A DNA stretch of 64,000 bases from Carboxylicivirga sp. M1479 (GCF_007097485.1 NZ_VKDE01000012.1:1-64000); one strand, 5' to 3'. Positions 36,337 through 46,010 are shown, numbered from the stretch's first letter. Numbers and translations: made by a program. The notes: generated from the letters alone by a model not told the origin.

Positions 36337-37278
36337 ATGAATCGATTATATAAAAATACCCTAGTTGTATTAAGTGCCTTACTGTTATTTGTAGGAGTGC
36401 AAAAGGTACAGGCTCAGCAAGAGCCGTTATATACGCAATACATGTTTAATACGGTTTCGGTTAACCCGGCCTATGCTGGTACACGCAATGCCATGAATGT
36501 GTTGTTACTTTCACGCATGCAGTGGACAGGCATGGAAGGTGCTCCGCGCACTTATGATTTTACCATGCATACGCCTTTGAATAACTATAAAATGGGCTTG
36601 GGGCTATCGGTTGTATCCGATAGTCATGGGCCAGTTAATAATTATTACATCAACGTGAATTATGCTTATCGCGTTAGCTTAAGCGAGTCCCTTACTTTAT
36701 CAATGGGTGTAAAAGGTGGTATCTATAACTACTATGTAAACCTTACAAATCTTAATGTGGGTGATGAAGATGTGGCTTTTATGGATAACGTGGAACAACG
36801 CTTCCAACCCAACGCCGGTTTAGGACTCTATTTATATGCCGATAAGTATTACTTTGGAGCATCGGTACCAAAATTAATACAAACAACATTAAATGGTGAG
36901 CAAAGTACCACTGGCTCTTTAAGCGACTTGAAGCAGCATGTGTTTTTAATGGGAGGTTATGTGTTTGATATTAATGAAGATGTGAAACTGAAACCATCAG
37001 TGTTAACAAAAATTGTTAATGGTGCGCCTCCATCAACCGATATTACAGCTCAATGCTTGTATAAAGATACCTATTGGCTAGGAGCTACATATCGTATTGG
37101 TGATGCAGTTGCACTAATTGGCAATATTCGTTTGAATAAGCAATTAATGATTGGTTACTCCTATGATTTTACTGTGTCGGAGCTAAATAACTACAACAAT
37201 GGTAGTCATGAAATTATCATTAGTTACGATTTCGATGGTTTCTTAAAAAACAAAGTCAAATCACCAAGGTATTTCTAG
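36337..37278 (+). CDS. PorP/SprF family type IX secretion outer-membrane protein
   Basis: PorP/SprF proteins are outer-membrane barrels of about 310-340 residues that help secrete and attach type B CTD proteins, as SprF does for SprB. From ATG 36337 the product is 313 residues with a signal peptide ending KVQAQ and the family signature EPLYTQYMFNTVSVNPAYAG followed by RMQWTGMEGAPRTYDF. An in-frame TTG at 36319 would add six residues. It starts 32 bp after the giant gene, so it should be its dedicated partner. The OmpA-family gene follows after 25 bp. Confidence 0.93.
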   Translation: MNRLYKNTLVVLSALLLFVGVQKVQAQQEPLYTQYMFNTVSVNPAYAGTRNAMNVLLLSRMQWTGMEGAPRTYDFTMHTPLNNYKMGLGLSVVSDSHGPVNNYYINVNYAYRVSLSESLTLSMGVKGGIYNYYVNLTNLNVGDEDVAFMDNVEQRFQPNAGLGLYLYADKYYFGASVPKLIQTTLNGEQSTTGSLSDLKQHVFLMGGYVFDINEDVKLKPSVLTKIVNGAPPSTDITAQCLYKDTYWLGATYRIGDAVALIGNIRLNKQLMIGYSYDFTVSELNNYNNGSHEIIISYDFDGFLKNKVKSPRYF

Positions 37279-37303
37279 TATCAAACCCTAAGAGTGTTTA
37301 AAA

Positions 37304-39502
37304 ATGAAATTAAGAATCTCTATTATAATATTTAGCTTTTTAATGCTTGTTTCTGCAGCTCAGGCTCAGACCTACAGTAATAAAATGGATAGTTTGGTTA
37401 ATCCGTTTCGTGTAAAACAAGCCGATAAAGCTTTTGATAATATGGCATATGCAAAAAGTATACGCCGTTATGAGCCCTTGTATCAGAAGGGATATTTGGC
37501 TGATTCAATTAAACCGAAGCTCGCACAGGCCTACCTTAAAGTGCAAGAAACAGAAAAGGCAGAAGAAGTGTATGCCAGTGTAAATGCCGATTACTTAGTT
37601 GGTGAAGATCTGTTCTTTTTTGCTCAGGCCCTAAAGTACAATGGTAAATATGCCGAGGCAGATACTTACATGGCCAAATATTTAATTAATAATGCTGAAG
37701 ATTCAAGAGCCTTGAAACAGAATAATGCGCTTCCGGTTATTGAGAAGATATTATCAGAAGAACGATACTTAGTTGAGCCAGTTGATTTTAATTCAAGCCA
37801 ATCGGATTTTGGTGCTTTTGTGGTTGATGACCATGTAGTCTTTTCATCAGCTCGCGAAGTGGATGTGGTCATTCGTCGTGAATATGCCTGGAAAGAAACT
37901 CCATACCTTAATATTTTCACCTCCAAAATTAAAGACGGTGGCCATGGCAAGGCTCAGCTATTATCTACACAATTGAAATCCATGTATCACGATGGACCAG
38001 TAAGTGTAAATACTGAGCGTACTGAGTTATTTATAACCCGCAATACCTTTAATAATTTAATTGGTAAAAAAGGTGTAGATGGCACAAACCACCTTAATTT
38101 AATGGTGGCCAGTAAACAGATAGATGGGACATGGGGAAAGCCGGTTGATTTGCCTTTTAACGATGTCAGTCACTCAACAGGGCATGGTTTTATAACCAAA
38201 GATGGTCAGCGTTTGTACTTCGCCAGCGATCGTGAAGAGGGGCTTGGTGGATCAGATATTTGGTATGTTAATCGCACCAGCAATGGTTGGTCAGAACCAA
38301 TTAACATGGGAGATGAGGTTAATACCGAGGGCGATGAAATGTTTCCTTTTGTTGATGCTGATGGGAAATTATACTTTGCTTCAAACGGACATTTAGGTTT
38401 AGGAGGATTGGATTTGTTCGTGGCGTCAGAAAGAAAGGGAAGTTACCGTGTTCATAACATGGGTTATCCAATCAACTCTGAAAAAGATGATTTTAGTCTG
38501 TTTTTAATGGATGATGGCATAAATGGCTATTTTGCCTCAAACCGAAGTGGAGGCAAAGGCGATGATGATATTTATCGTTTTAAAATACTTAATGCTGTCA
38601 GCTTCAAAAAGCACTTTAAAAGCAAATTGATCGATAAAAACACTCGTCAGATAATTGCAAATACGCCAGTTCTATTGAAAAACCCAGCAGGTGATATAAT
38701 AGCTGAACTAATGTCAGATGCTGAAGGTATGGTCGCTTCTGAATTACCACTTGAAATGGCTGAACTAAGCTTGGTTGTGAATGCAGTTGACTATTACCCT
38801 TATGCCAATGTAATTGATGTGTCGGAAGATGTTGATGAACATGAAATGGAACTGATACCGTTACCTGTTTATGGTATTTATGGTAATGTATTTCTATTAC
38901 CAGATATGACAGCTATACCCGAAGTAAATGTATTGATGGTTCCTGCGCAAGGTGAGCAAAAAAGAATCACGAGTAATGAAGATGGTACTTTTAAAACGAG
39001 ACTGGAGCCCGATATGGAATACGATTTAGTTTTTACAAAAAAAGAATTCTTTACAAAACGTTTAACGTATTCAACCATGGGGCGCGATACTGGCTATGTT
39101 AATGTAAATGAGTTTGTGGAGTTGGAACTTGAAAAAGCAGAAGTTGGTAAGAGTATTGAGATCGAGATTCTTTATGACTTAGGGAAATGGAACATCCGTG
39201 AAGATGCTGCTACTGAGCTGAACGACATGGTTCAGTTTCTACAAGATAATCCAACTATAAAAATTGAGCTAGGGTCGCACACCGATGCAAGAGGATCTGC
39301 CTCTTCTAACCAGGTGCTATCGCAAAAACGTGCCGAGTCGGCAGTGGCATATATGCTTGAGCGTGGCATTGATAAATCACGCATACAGGCCAAAGGATAT
39401 GGTGAAACTCGTTTAAAAAATAAATGTGCCGATGGAGTGCGCTGTTCTGAATTAGAGCATCAGGCGAATCGTCGTTCTGAAGTCACAATTATAGCCATGT
39501 AA
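37304..39502 (+). CDS. OmpA-family protein with PD40 propeller repeats
   Basis: The 732-residue protein has a signal peptide (cut after AAQAQ), a tetratricopeptide-like helical N-terminal part (about 30-150), a WD40-like PD40 propeller region (about 165-420; SSAREVDVV, FASDREEGLGGSDIWY, FASNGHLGLGGLDLF, FASNRSGGKGDDDIY), carboxypeptidase-D-like domains (about 440-610), and a C-terminal OmpA domain (about 622-732; GSHTDARGSASSNQVLSQKR and IQAKGYGET) that binds peptidoglycan. Such genes commonly follow PorP in T9SS clusters and link the outer-membrane complex to the cell wall. A strong terminator ends this three-gene unit. Confidence 0.93.
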   Translation: MKLRISIIIFSFLMLVSAAQAQTYSNKMDSLVNPFRVKQADKAFDNMAYAKSIRRYEPLYQKGYLADSIKPKLAQAYLKVQETEKAEEVYASVNADYLVGEDLFFFAQALKYNGKYAEADTYMAKYLINNAEDSRALKQNNALPVIEKILSEERYLVEPVDFNSSQSDFGAFVVDDHVVFSSAREVDVVIRREYAWKETPYLNIFTSKIKDGGHGKAQLLSTQLKSMYHDGPVSVNTERTELFITRNTFNNLIGKKGVDGTNHLNLMVASKQIDGTWGKPVDLPFNDVSHSTGHGFITKDGQRLYFASDREEGLGGSDIWYVNRTSNGWSEPINMGDEVNTEGDEMFPFVDADGKLYFASNGHLGLGGLDLFVASERKGSYRVHNMGYPINSEKDDFSLFLMDDGINGYFASNRSGGKGDDDIYRFKILNAVSFKKHFKSKLIDKNTRQIIANTPVLLKNPAGDIIAELMSDAEGMVASELPLEMAELSLVVNAVDYYPYANVIDVSEDVDEHEMELIPLPVYGIYGNVFLLPDMTAIPEVNVLMVPAQGEQKRITSNEDGTFKTRLEPDMEYDLVFTKKEFFTKRLTYSTMGRDTGYVNVNEFVELELEKAEVGKSIEIEILYDLGKWNIREDAATELNDMVQFLQDNPTIKIELGSHTDARGSASSNQVLSQKRAESAVAYMLERGIDKSRIQAKGYGETRLKNKCADGVRCSELEHQANRRSEVTIIAM

Positions 39503-39545
39503 TGTAAAAAGGAAAAGATAGGATTTGAATTGGGGAATGTAAGAA

Positions 39546-39582
39546 AGGGTCGGTTGAAATAGTTCAGCCGGCCCTAATTTTT
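39546..39582 (+). terminator. Terminator of the surface-protein operon
   Basis: A 13-bp stem with two G-U pairs (AGGGTCGGTTGAA 39546-39558 with TTCAGCCGGCCCT 39563-39575) and an ATAG loop precedes a T-rich run. Confidence 0.9.
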
Positions 39583-39727
39583 ATGCAAAGATAGGCTCAA
39601 AATGGGATTTTAGCTATTCTAGTTTTGCTAAAAATGATTTAACTTAGCTTATCACTATAATCTAACGATTAATAATTTAACCATTCGATAAAAATTTGTA
39701 TTCCCAACAGATTAATAAACCCGCTCT

Positions 39728-40960
39728 ATGAAAATTAATATTTTAAGTTTCTTGTTCCTTATAATTACTTGTTCACTTTATGGTCAGGATCGAATTTTAA
39801 CATTTGCATCAAAAGATTCAGTTGGTGCAGAGCCTGTTTTTAAAGGTAGTTTTGGTGCCAATATAAAGTTAAATGGGTACTTTGATGTATATGGAGGCTT
39901 GCAGGATAGTGAAACCTTTAACATTGGTAAAATCAATGTATTTGGGGATGATGATTCCAAAAGTCTTAATGTGGATATGTACCAAACTCAATTAAAGTTT
40001 GAGTCAGCCTTACGTACGAAAGAAGGTAAAAATATATATGCCTTAGTAGAATTTGACTTTTGGGGAGGAAATGGTCATATGCGTTTAAGAAAAGCTTACG
40101 TAGAGTTTGATCATTGGCAAATTGGTCAGGGATGGGCTTCTTTTGGTGATGAAGCCTTATGGCCAAATATAATGGAATGGGAGGGACCTCCATCGGGTAT
40201 TTGGGTGCGTACTCCGCACATAAAATATTTTAACTCATTTGGTAATCCCAACTGGCGTTATATAATTGCCTTAGATGCTCCAATTGCCGATGTTATTCGA
40301 AATAGTGATTTAGAACCATTACTTGAGGAGGATTATCAAACAACACCTGATGTTATATTAGGTATGAAGCATGAAAAACAATGGGGACACATTCGTTTGT
40401 CCAGTATTTTTCGAAATATAAGGTATAGGTATAACGATGAAAGCGATGCCTTTTTAGGTTATGGTTTGTCTTTTTCAGGAATGCTTAAAAAGAAACGGAA
40501 TAACCTGCAATTTCAGGGTATTTGGGGGAAAGGTATTGCCTCATATATTACAAGTATTGGTGGCTTTGGCTATGATGGTTTTCCTACAAATACTGGCACT
40601 TTTGAGCCTACACCAACCTATGGAGGTTGGATGGCTTATGAACATTATTGGACACGTAAAATTCATACCAATATGGTATTGGGTTATTCACGTTTTTATA
40701 CGAATGATACTGAACGTTACCTCTTATCAGGAGTTGAAGAGGATCCTATAACAGTTATTGGGGGAGACATTAATCATAGACATGGCTATGGAATCATAAA
40801 CATCATGTTTGATCATTACGAACGCATGACCTATGGTATTGAGTTAAACTATGGTATTAAAAGTTTACAGGGCGATGGTTATGTTGATGAGGATCCTTTT
40901 AAGGAAGATAAAAGCAGAGATGCAATGAGAATAAGTTTTGGTTTTATGTTTTACTTCTAA
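39728..40960 (+). CDS. DcaP-like outer-membrane porin
   Basis: The 410-residue product has a signal peptide (LLFLIITCSLYGQ end), an N-terminal LNGYFDVYGGLQDSE strand, many alternating amphipathic strands and a terminal aromatic F (FGFMFYF), all features of a trimeric beta-barrel porin. The start and the AYVEFDHWQIGQGWASFGDE block resemble the DcaP family, which takes up small acids and sugars. The substrate cannot be told. It stands alone and meets the LRR gene tail to tail with a 2-bp gap. Confidence 0.82.
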   Translation: MKINILSFLFLIITCSLYGQDRILTFASKDSVGAEPVFKGSFGANIKLNGYFDVYGGLQDSETFNIGKINVFGDDDSKSLNVDMYQTQLKFESALRTKEGKNIYALVEFDFWGGNGHMRLRKAYVEFDHWQIGQGWASFGDEALWPNIMEWEGPPSGIWVRTPHIKYFNSFGNPNWRYIIALDAPIADVIRNSDLEPLLEEDYQTTPDVILGMKHEKQWGHIRLSSIFRNIRYRYNDESDAFLGYGLSFSGMLKKKRNNLQFQGIWGKGIASYITSIGGFGYDGFPTNTGTFEPTPTYGGWMAYEHYWTRKIHTNMVLGYSRFYTNDTERYLLSGVEEDPITVIGGDINHRHGYGIINIMFDHYERMTYGIELNYGIKSLQGDGYVDEDPFKEDKSRDAMRISFGFMFYF

Positions 40961-40962
40961 AA

Positions 40963-41577
40963 TTACAAAATCAAACGTTCGATCTTATGCCGTACTATGC
41001 CATGTTGATCTTTTAATGGATTATCAATCAATACCAGTTCATCCAGTTGACTATCCTTAACTTTATCAAAAGGAAAGTTGCTTAATTGATTGTTGTTTAG
41101 GTAGATGTATCTGAGATTTTGTGCCTTTAGCAAGTTTTCGCAACCTTCTCTTAATTGATTGTCGCTTAAGTCAATCAGGCGCAAACTATTTAGTTGAGAA
41201 ATAACTTCGGGCACTTTTGTAAACTTATTTTGTCCCAGATATAGTCGTTCAAGTTTCTTCAATGCATTTATCGATTGAGGCAAGGCACATAAATTATTGC
41301 TACGAATATCGAAATAGCTTAACTCTTTTAATGCTTCAATCTCTACTGGAATTTCATTTATATCGTTATCTCTAATGTCGATGTACTGAAGGTGTTTAAG
41401 TTCAAATAAAACAGAAGGAATAGTGCCGTTCAAACGACTCTTGAAAATGCTCAAGTGTGTTACATTCTGTTGCTCATTGAGTACATAGCCTTTTGTTATC
41501 CAGCTAATTTTTTTGACCTGCTTCAGTCGTCGTGTCAAATGCTGGTTTAGTTCTTTGATGATGGCGATATCTGACAT
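40963..41577 (-). CDS. Leucine-rich repeat protein
   Basis: The 204-residue protein has about six leucine-rich repeats of 22-23 residues between positions 50 and 190 (for example LKHLQYIDIRDNDINEIP, LKELSYFDIRSNNLCALP, LKKLERLYLGQNKFTKVP). There is a short helical cap before them. No signal peptide is present, so it should be cytoplasmic. The role is probably protein binding; no partner is suggested by the neighbours. Confidence 0.88.
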   Translation of the reverse strand: MSDIAIIKELNQHLTRRLKQVKKISWITKGYVLNEQQNVTHLSIFKSRLNGTIPSVLFELKHLQYIDIRDNDINEIPVEIEALKELSYFDIRSNNLCALPQSINALKKLERLYLGQNKFTKVPEVISQLNSLRLIDLSDNQLREGCENLLKAQNLRYIYLNNNQLSNFPFDKVKDSQLDELVLIDNPLKDQHGIVRHKIERLIL

Positions 41578-41750
41578 TACAATGAATTTTATTCGAAAAT
41601 AACAAAGAGAAAGAAATATTATACTAATTAGCCAAAAGAAAACTGTTTGAATGACGAAAAACAGTTATAAAGGGTTGTTTTGTATATCTATTTCTTTCAT
41701 TTACCACATGGAACTTCCAAATAAATCCAAGCACTGGACTGAATGCAATT

Positions 41751-42629
41751 TTATTTACTTCTCATCCCAACATAAGTTTTAGTCATGTCTGAAGGAACAC
41801 AAATAATGTAGTCGGCTTTGTTTAGGTAGTCATCATCCAACTTGTTCATCTGATCTTGAGAAACAGTTGTTATGCATTTAACTCGCACACCAGGTTGATA
41901 AATTTGAAGGTACTTTCTAATGCCTCCATCATCATCGGAATGGAAACTACCATTGTAATGAATAAATAGTTTGTCATCCTCACGATTTTGCGTGATAAAC
42001 CAAGCCATTGTAGCATCTTTCATGGCTTGCGCTTTGGCTATTGACAATGAACCTTTACCCATCATTCCACCCATTTTTGCAATTAATAGCGAATCGGCAT
42101 CAAACTCAACAGGCAGAGGTGCAATATAGCGTTTGGCTTCATCACTTAGCTCATTAAGTTTATCAATTCCTTGTTTATGCACCACCGATGCATAACGGCG
42201 CGGAATATTACTGGCTACAAACTGTATGGTTGAATCTTTAGCAAATCGAATTAATGGCTCATAGTCAGTATCGTAATTGCTCCATAGGCGACATTCGGCT
42301 TCAAATTTAGATTGCGAGATAATGCCATTCATGTATTCGTCCACGATGAGTTGATTGTCGGCCTCAAACATTTCGGCTCCCATGGAAAGGTTACCATTTT
42401 TAGCGAGGTAAAGCGATTGGGTTACCTGAAGCTCTAGCCAGTGCGAAATGGGGTTATTGTGGTATTCTCCAAATAGAACGATATCATATTCAGATAGTTC
42501 CTTAATCATCTTTTTGTATTTAATCTCTTTGCCCTTGCCATTATAGAGCTTGTAGGCTGGCTTATCGGGTTTAAAGGAGCTAAAAATAAGTAGGCTGCCA
42601 ATAAGAACGGATGCAAGTTGAATCTTCAT
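41751..42629 (-). CDS. ChaN-like heme-binding protein
   Basis: The 292-residue protein has a signal peptide (about residues 1-19) without a lipobox cysteine. It then has the ChaN domain with its opening YDIVLFGEYHNNPISHWLE, containing GExH, and MGAEMFEADNQ and FIHYNGSFHSDDDGG later. ChaN of Campylobacter binds two heme molecules and is iron-regulated. It is read away from the hmu operon across a 222-bp region with palindromes, which supports a role in heme or iron uptake. It is not known what it does with bound heme. Confidence 0.88.
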   Translation of the reverse strand: MKIQLASVLIGSLLIFSSFKPDKPAYKLYNGKGKEIKYKKMIKELSEYDIVLFGEYHNNPISHWLELQVTQSLYLAKNGNLSMGAEMFEADNQLIVDEYMNGIISQSKFEAECRLWSNYDTDYEPLIRFAKDSTIQFVASNIPRRYASVVHKQGIDKLNELSDEAKRYIAPLPVEFDADSLLIAKMGGMMGKGSLSIAKAQAMKDATMAWFITQNREDDKLFIHYNGSFHSDDDGGIRKYLQIYQPGVRVKCITTVSQDQMNKLDDDYLNKADYIICVPSDMTKTYVGMRSK

Positions 42630-42720
42630 TTTATTTTTATTTCAGAGTGATTACAAATTCTAACACTACAGACGTAGTATTGTTTATCAGCCGTAAAGTT
42701 AAGGCTATAGAATTAAGCAA

Positions 42721-42787
42721 CTAATCATATATGGTTAGCCATTATTGGGGATAGAGTTAATTATTAGGCTTATTATCTAATGGTTAG
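42721..42787. promoter_or_regulatory. Palindromic sites between chaN and hmuR
   Basis: CTAATCATATATGGTTAG (42721-42738) is an 18-bp near-palindrome with one mismatched pair, and CTAATGGTTAG (42777-42787) is a shorter one sharing ATGGTTAG. They lie upstream of the hmuR promoter and 92 bp or more from the chaN start. They may be binding sites of an iron- or heme-responsive regulator for both directions. They do not match a standard Fur box well. Confidence 0.45.
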
Positions 42788-42835
42788 CATTTGTTTCTGT
42801 TGGCTTTCTTTGGTGTGTTTTCCTTATTTGTCGGG

Positions 42836-42867
42836 ATTGTGAGCCGGTATTATGGCCTATAATTTTG
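42836..42867 (+). promoter_or_regulatory. hmuR promoter
   Basis: ATTG (42836-42839), a 20-bp spacer and TAATTTTG (42860-42867) match the Bacteroidota consensus in the -7 box and three of four -33 bases. Transcription should begin near 42874, downstream of the first in-frame ATG (42852), which supports ATG 42915 as the hmuR start. Confidence 0.65.
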
Positions 42868-42914
42868 TCTCAGAGAAAAAAGCTAACCTTTTTAGAATCA
42901 CACAGACACCCAAA

Positions 42915-45179
42915 ATGAAAATACAACCATTCAGTGCTAAGCGACTTTGGAGTTATACGGCCACATTTGTTTGCTTATTACATTTAACGCCCTTGAAAGG
43001 GCAAGCCGATATTGACCCACTTCCCCTATCAAAAGAATGTACTATTAAAATTGTTGATCCCGTAGATGAAACACCTTTGATAGGAGCACATATCTGTATT
43101 GAATTAGCGGATGGACGAAAGGTTTACGAGGTGTCGGATGTTAATGGAAACGCACGGCTTTTGTATGCTAACAAGAAAGGAGTTGTTGCTATCTCATCAA
43201 TGGGTTATGTAACCTCTTATCTAGCCCTCGAAGGTATTAATGATGGAGCATCAATACCCTTAAAAACGGATGTGTTTAACATTGATCAAGTGATAGTCAC
43301 TGGCTCTAGTCAGCCAATGCCTGTAGATAGCTCAATCTATAAAGTCAAGTTAATTAGTGAAGAGAAAATACAACAATCGGGTGCTGTTAATTTGAGTGAG
43401 ATTTTAATGACTGAAGCTAATATCCGTATGTCAAATGATTTGGTACTTGGTAGTCAAATTGAAATGCTGGGTATGAGTGGGCAGAATGTGAAGATAATGA
43501 TAGATGGCGTGCCAGTAATTGGGCGTTTGGATGGTAATGTGGACTTAAGCCAGATTAACCTCGCCAATGTAAAGCAAATAGAAGTTATTGAGGGGCCTAT
43601 GTCGGTGGTTTATGGAAATAATGCGTTGGCCGGGACCATTAACATCATTACTAAAAAGAATTTTTATCATGAGTTAAGCGGGCAGGTTAATGCGTATGCC
43701 GAAAGTGTTGGTCGTTATGCAGGTAATGCTTCTGTTGCCAAAAAGTGGGGAGCGCATACAGTATCTGCCGAGGGCGGTTATGAGTATTTCTCCGGTGTTA
43801 ATTTTGACGAATCAACACGGCAGATGGATTGGAAGCCAAAGAACCTTTATCGCTTTAATACAAATTATTCATATAATAAAAATGATTGGCAGTTGACTGG
43901 CCGATTTGGAATGTACAGCGATGAGCTATACCATAAAAGTAATTTATCGGGAACAAAAGTGTACGATACTTACTACTACACTAGCCGTTACGACTTTAGT
44001 ATTGGCCTAAATAAAATTTGGGAAAAGGGCAACTCCCTAAATGTAGTGAGTAGCTATAATCTATACGATCGTTCATCGCAGAACCTGACCAAAGATTTAT
44101 CCACCTTAGAAGAGCATTGGAGTGAGATAGAAACAACGCAGGAAGCCAATCAGAAGATGGTGCGTGCTATTTATAGTCAGGCCATTGTACCTGGTGTTCT
44201 ATCTTATCAGGCGGGTGCTGATATTAATGTGGAAACCATGGAAGGACCTAGAATTGCCGATGGTGCACAAAGCTTGGGCGATTACGCTGCGTTTTTAAAT
44301 GTGAATTATTCAATTGTACCAAACTTTGAAATTCAACCCGGGGTACGTTATGCTTATAATACCGATTACAAGGCGCCTCTGGTCTATTCAATAAACACCA
44401 AATGGCAGGTAAAAGAGGGGTTTAACTGGCGTGCTTCTGCCGCCAAGGGCTTTCGGGCGCCGAGTGTAAAAGAACTGCATTATGAGTTTGTAGACTCCAA
44501 CCACGAGATTTTTGGTAATCCCGATTTAAGCGCTGAATCATCCTACAATTTCAATACTTCTGTTGATTATAGTTTTGAAAAAGATGCGCATAGTTGGCGC
44601 TTAAGTGCATCCGCCTATTATAATGATGTTGAGAATATGATTGCCTTGGTTCAAGACGAAGGCAGCACGCAATATTATTATCAAAATATTGATCAATACC
44701 AATCAACGGGAGCCAACTTTGAAATTAATTACGGGTTTAAAAAAAACTTGACCTTGCGTGCTGGCTATGGTATTACAGGACGCCTTAATAGCTATGCAAC
44801 TGCAAATGGTTCGGATAAATACAATGTGACCAACGACTTTTTTGCTGGTGTAAAATGGATTGAGCCACACACCAATATCACGGTGGCAATTGATTACAAA
44901 TATAACGGAGAGCTTCCTTTCTTCTTCACTGATGCTGATGGAGAAATTAACGAAGGCTTTCAAGCCGCTTATCACACCATGAACGCCTCCTTAAGTAAAA
45001 GCTTTTTTAAACGAAAACTACTAATGACTGCAGGTGCTAAAAACTTGTTTGATGTAACATCAGTCAATCGCATAAGTGGTGGAGGAAGTGCACATTCAAG
45101 TGGGGGCAACGTGCCAATTTCATATGGCCGTTCATTCTTTATCTCTTTGACTTACAAATTCAATCATTCAAATAATTAA
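42915..45179 (+). CDS. hmuR: TonB-dependent heme receptor HmuR
   Basis: HmuR takes up heme through the outer membrane with TonB energy. From ATG 42915 the product is 754 residues: a signal peptide (ending near LKGQA), a CarboxypepD_reg-like domain, a plug (near SGAVNLSEILMTEANIRMS, MIDGVPVIGRLDGNVDL, VIEGPMSVVYGNNALAG) and a 22-strand-type barrel. An upstream ATG at 42852 lies before the likely transcription start. The call as heme receptor rests on its place before hmuY and the CobN-like hmuS, the order known for Porphyromonas and Bacteroides hmu loci with R and Y exchanged. hmuY follows after 25 bp. Confidence 0.9.
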   Translation: MKIQPFSAKRLWSYTATFVCLLHLTPLKGQADIDPLPLSKECTIKIVDPVDETPLIGAHICIELADGRKVYEVSDVNGNARLLYANKKGVVAISSMGYVTSYLALEGINDGASIPLKTDVFNIDQVIVTGSSQPMPVDSSIYKVKLISEEKIQQSGAVNLSEILMTEANIRMSNDLVLGSQIEMLGMSGQNVKIMIDGVPVIGRLDGNVDLSQINLANVKQIEVIEGPMSVVYGNNALAGTINIITKKNFYHELSGQVNAYAESVGRYAGNASVAKKWGAHTVSAEGGYEYFSGVNFDESTRQMDWKPKNLYRFNTNYSYNKNDWQLTGRFGMYSDELYHKSNLSGTKVYDTYYYTSRYDFSIGLNKIWEKGNSLNVVSSYNLYDRSSQNLTKDLSTLEEHWSEIETTQEANQKMVRAIYSQAIVPGVLSYQAGADINVETMEGPRIADGAQSLGDYAAFLNVNYSIVPNFEIQPGVRYAYNTDYKAPLVYSINTKWQVKEGFNWRASAAKGFRAPSVKELHYEFVDSNHEIFGNPDLSAESSYNFNTSVDYSFEKDAHSWRLSASAYYNDVENMIALVQDEGSTQYYYQNIDQYQSTGANFEINYGFKKNLTLRAGYGITGRLNSYATANGSDKYNVTNDFFAGVKWIEPHTNITVAIDYKYNGELPFFFTDADGEINEGFQAAYHTMNASLSKSFFKRKLLMTAGAKNLFDVTSVNRISGGGSAHSSGGNVPISYGRSFFISLTYKFNHSNN

Positions 45180-45204
45180 TAACAAACAACAAATAAAACT
45201 TATC

Positions 45205-45945
45205 ATGAAGAAGATATTATTATCCTTAGCTCTTGCCACTGTGTTATTCGCATGTGATGACGATGAAAAAATTGATGTGAAAGATTATGGCATGAAAACT
45301 TTTGAAGCGGATTTAAAATATAGTTCTATAACAAGTCCAGAGGGATATCCAATTAGTACCTATGCCCAACAAACCTATTTTTCTTTTGGTCAGGATGAGG
45401 CCGTTGCCTATGGCGAAGTAGATACCGATACATGGACTCAGTTTAATGTTTTTGATTACGCCGCCAATGAAATGGATGTGCCAGAAGGTTATGTTGTGAA
45501 TAAAAACTCAGATGTGGAAGCCTGGGATTTGGTATTTACAAAGTATTATGGAACCACGCAATCTTCTGATGGAACAAACACAGGATACGGCATGACCGGA
45601 ATTTTGTTAAACATGGAAGAAGGTATGCAGGTGGCTGAGATGATGTATGATGAGAGCTCAGATATAAACTTGGTATCGCAGGCTTTTGCAAATCTAATCA
45701 TAAGCGATGTCGAAGGTTTGGAGTATTCCGATGATATGGAAACGATTGGTTCTGATTGGAAAGTGCTTGACTTTTCTACCTTTCAATACAATGTTCTAAG
45801 TAATAAATTTTTCATTGTGAAAATGAAAACTGGCGACTATTATAAACTTCGTGTAGTTGGTTTTTATGGCGATACAACCGCAGATCGTGTTATAAGCATT
45901 GAATACGCATTGGTAGCGAGTGTTTTACCCGAAGAAATGAATTAA
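45205..45945 (+). CDS. hmuY: HmuY-family heme-binding lipoprotein
   Basis: The 246-residue product has a lipoprotein signal with lipobox LFAC (C17) followed by acidic DDDE, typical of surface lipoproteins in Bacteroidota. The body matches the HmuY fold, with EAWDLVFTKYYGT in the place of the family WD...F block. Porphyromonas HmuY binds heme with two histidines. Here few histidines are present, while NMEEGMQVAEMMYDES holds several methionines, as in the Met-binding homologues of Tannerella and Prevotella; this is an inference. Two hairpins separate it from hmuS. Confidence 0.85.
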   Translation: MKKILLSLALATVLFACDDDEKIDVKDYGMKTFEADLKYSSITSPEGYPISTYAQQTYFSFGQDEAVAYGEVDTDTWTQFNVFDYAANEMDVPEGYVVNKNSDVEAWDLVFTKYYGTTQSSDGTNTGYGMTGILLNMEEGMQVAEMMYDESSDINLVSQAFANLIISDVEGLEYSDDMETIGSDWKVLDFSTFQYNVLSNKFFIVKMKTGDYYKLRVVGFYGDTTADRVISIEYALVASVLPEEMN

Positions 45946-46010
45946 AAACTAACACTATTTCATTTTAGTGTTTTTCCGTACCACTGCTGGGTTAACGAAC
46001 CCGGTAGTGG
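45945..46010 (+). terminator. Tandem hairpins between hmuY and hmuS (attenuator)
   Basis: AACACTA (45951-45957) pairs with TAGTGTT (45966-45972), followed by a short T run, like a weak terminator. A stronger 13-bp stem with an AACG loop (45981-46010, with two G-U pairs) lies just after it but has a poor T run. Together they may cut or protect the message, lowering hmuS relative to hmuRY. Confidence 0.65.

Noticed and set aside
42630-42914. Cobalamin riboswitch ahead of the hmu operon, suggested by the CobN-like gene
   Set aside because: No B12-box or long conserved leader was seen, and the transcription start near 42874 leaves too little room.
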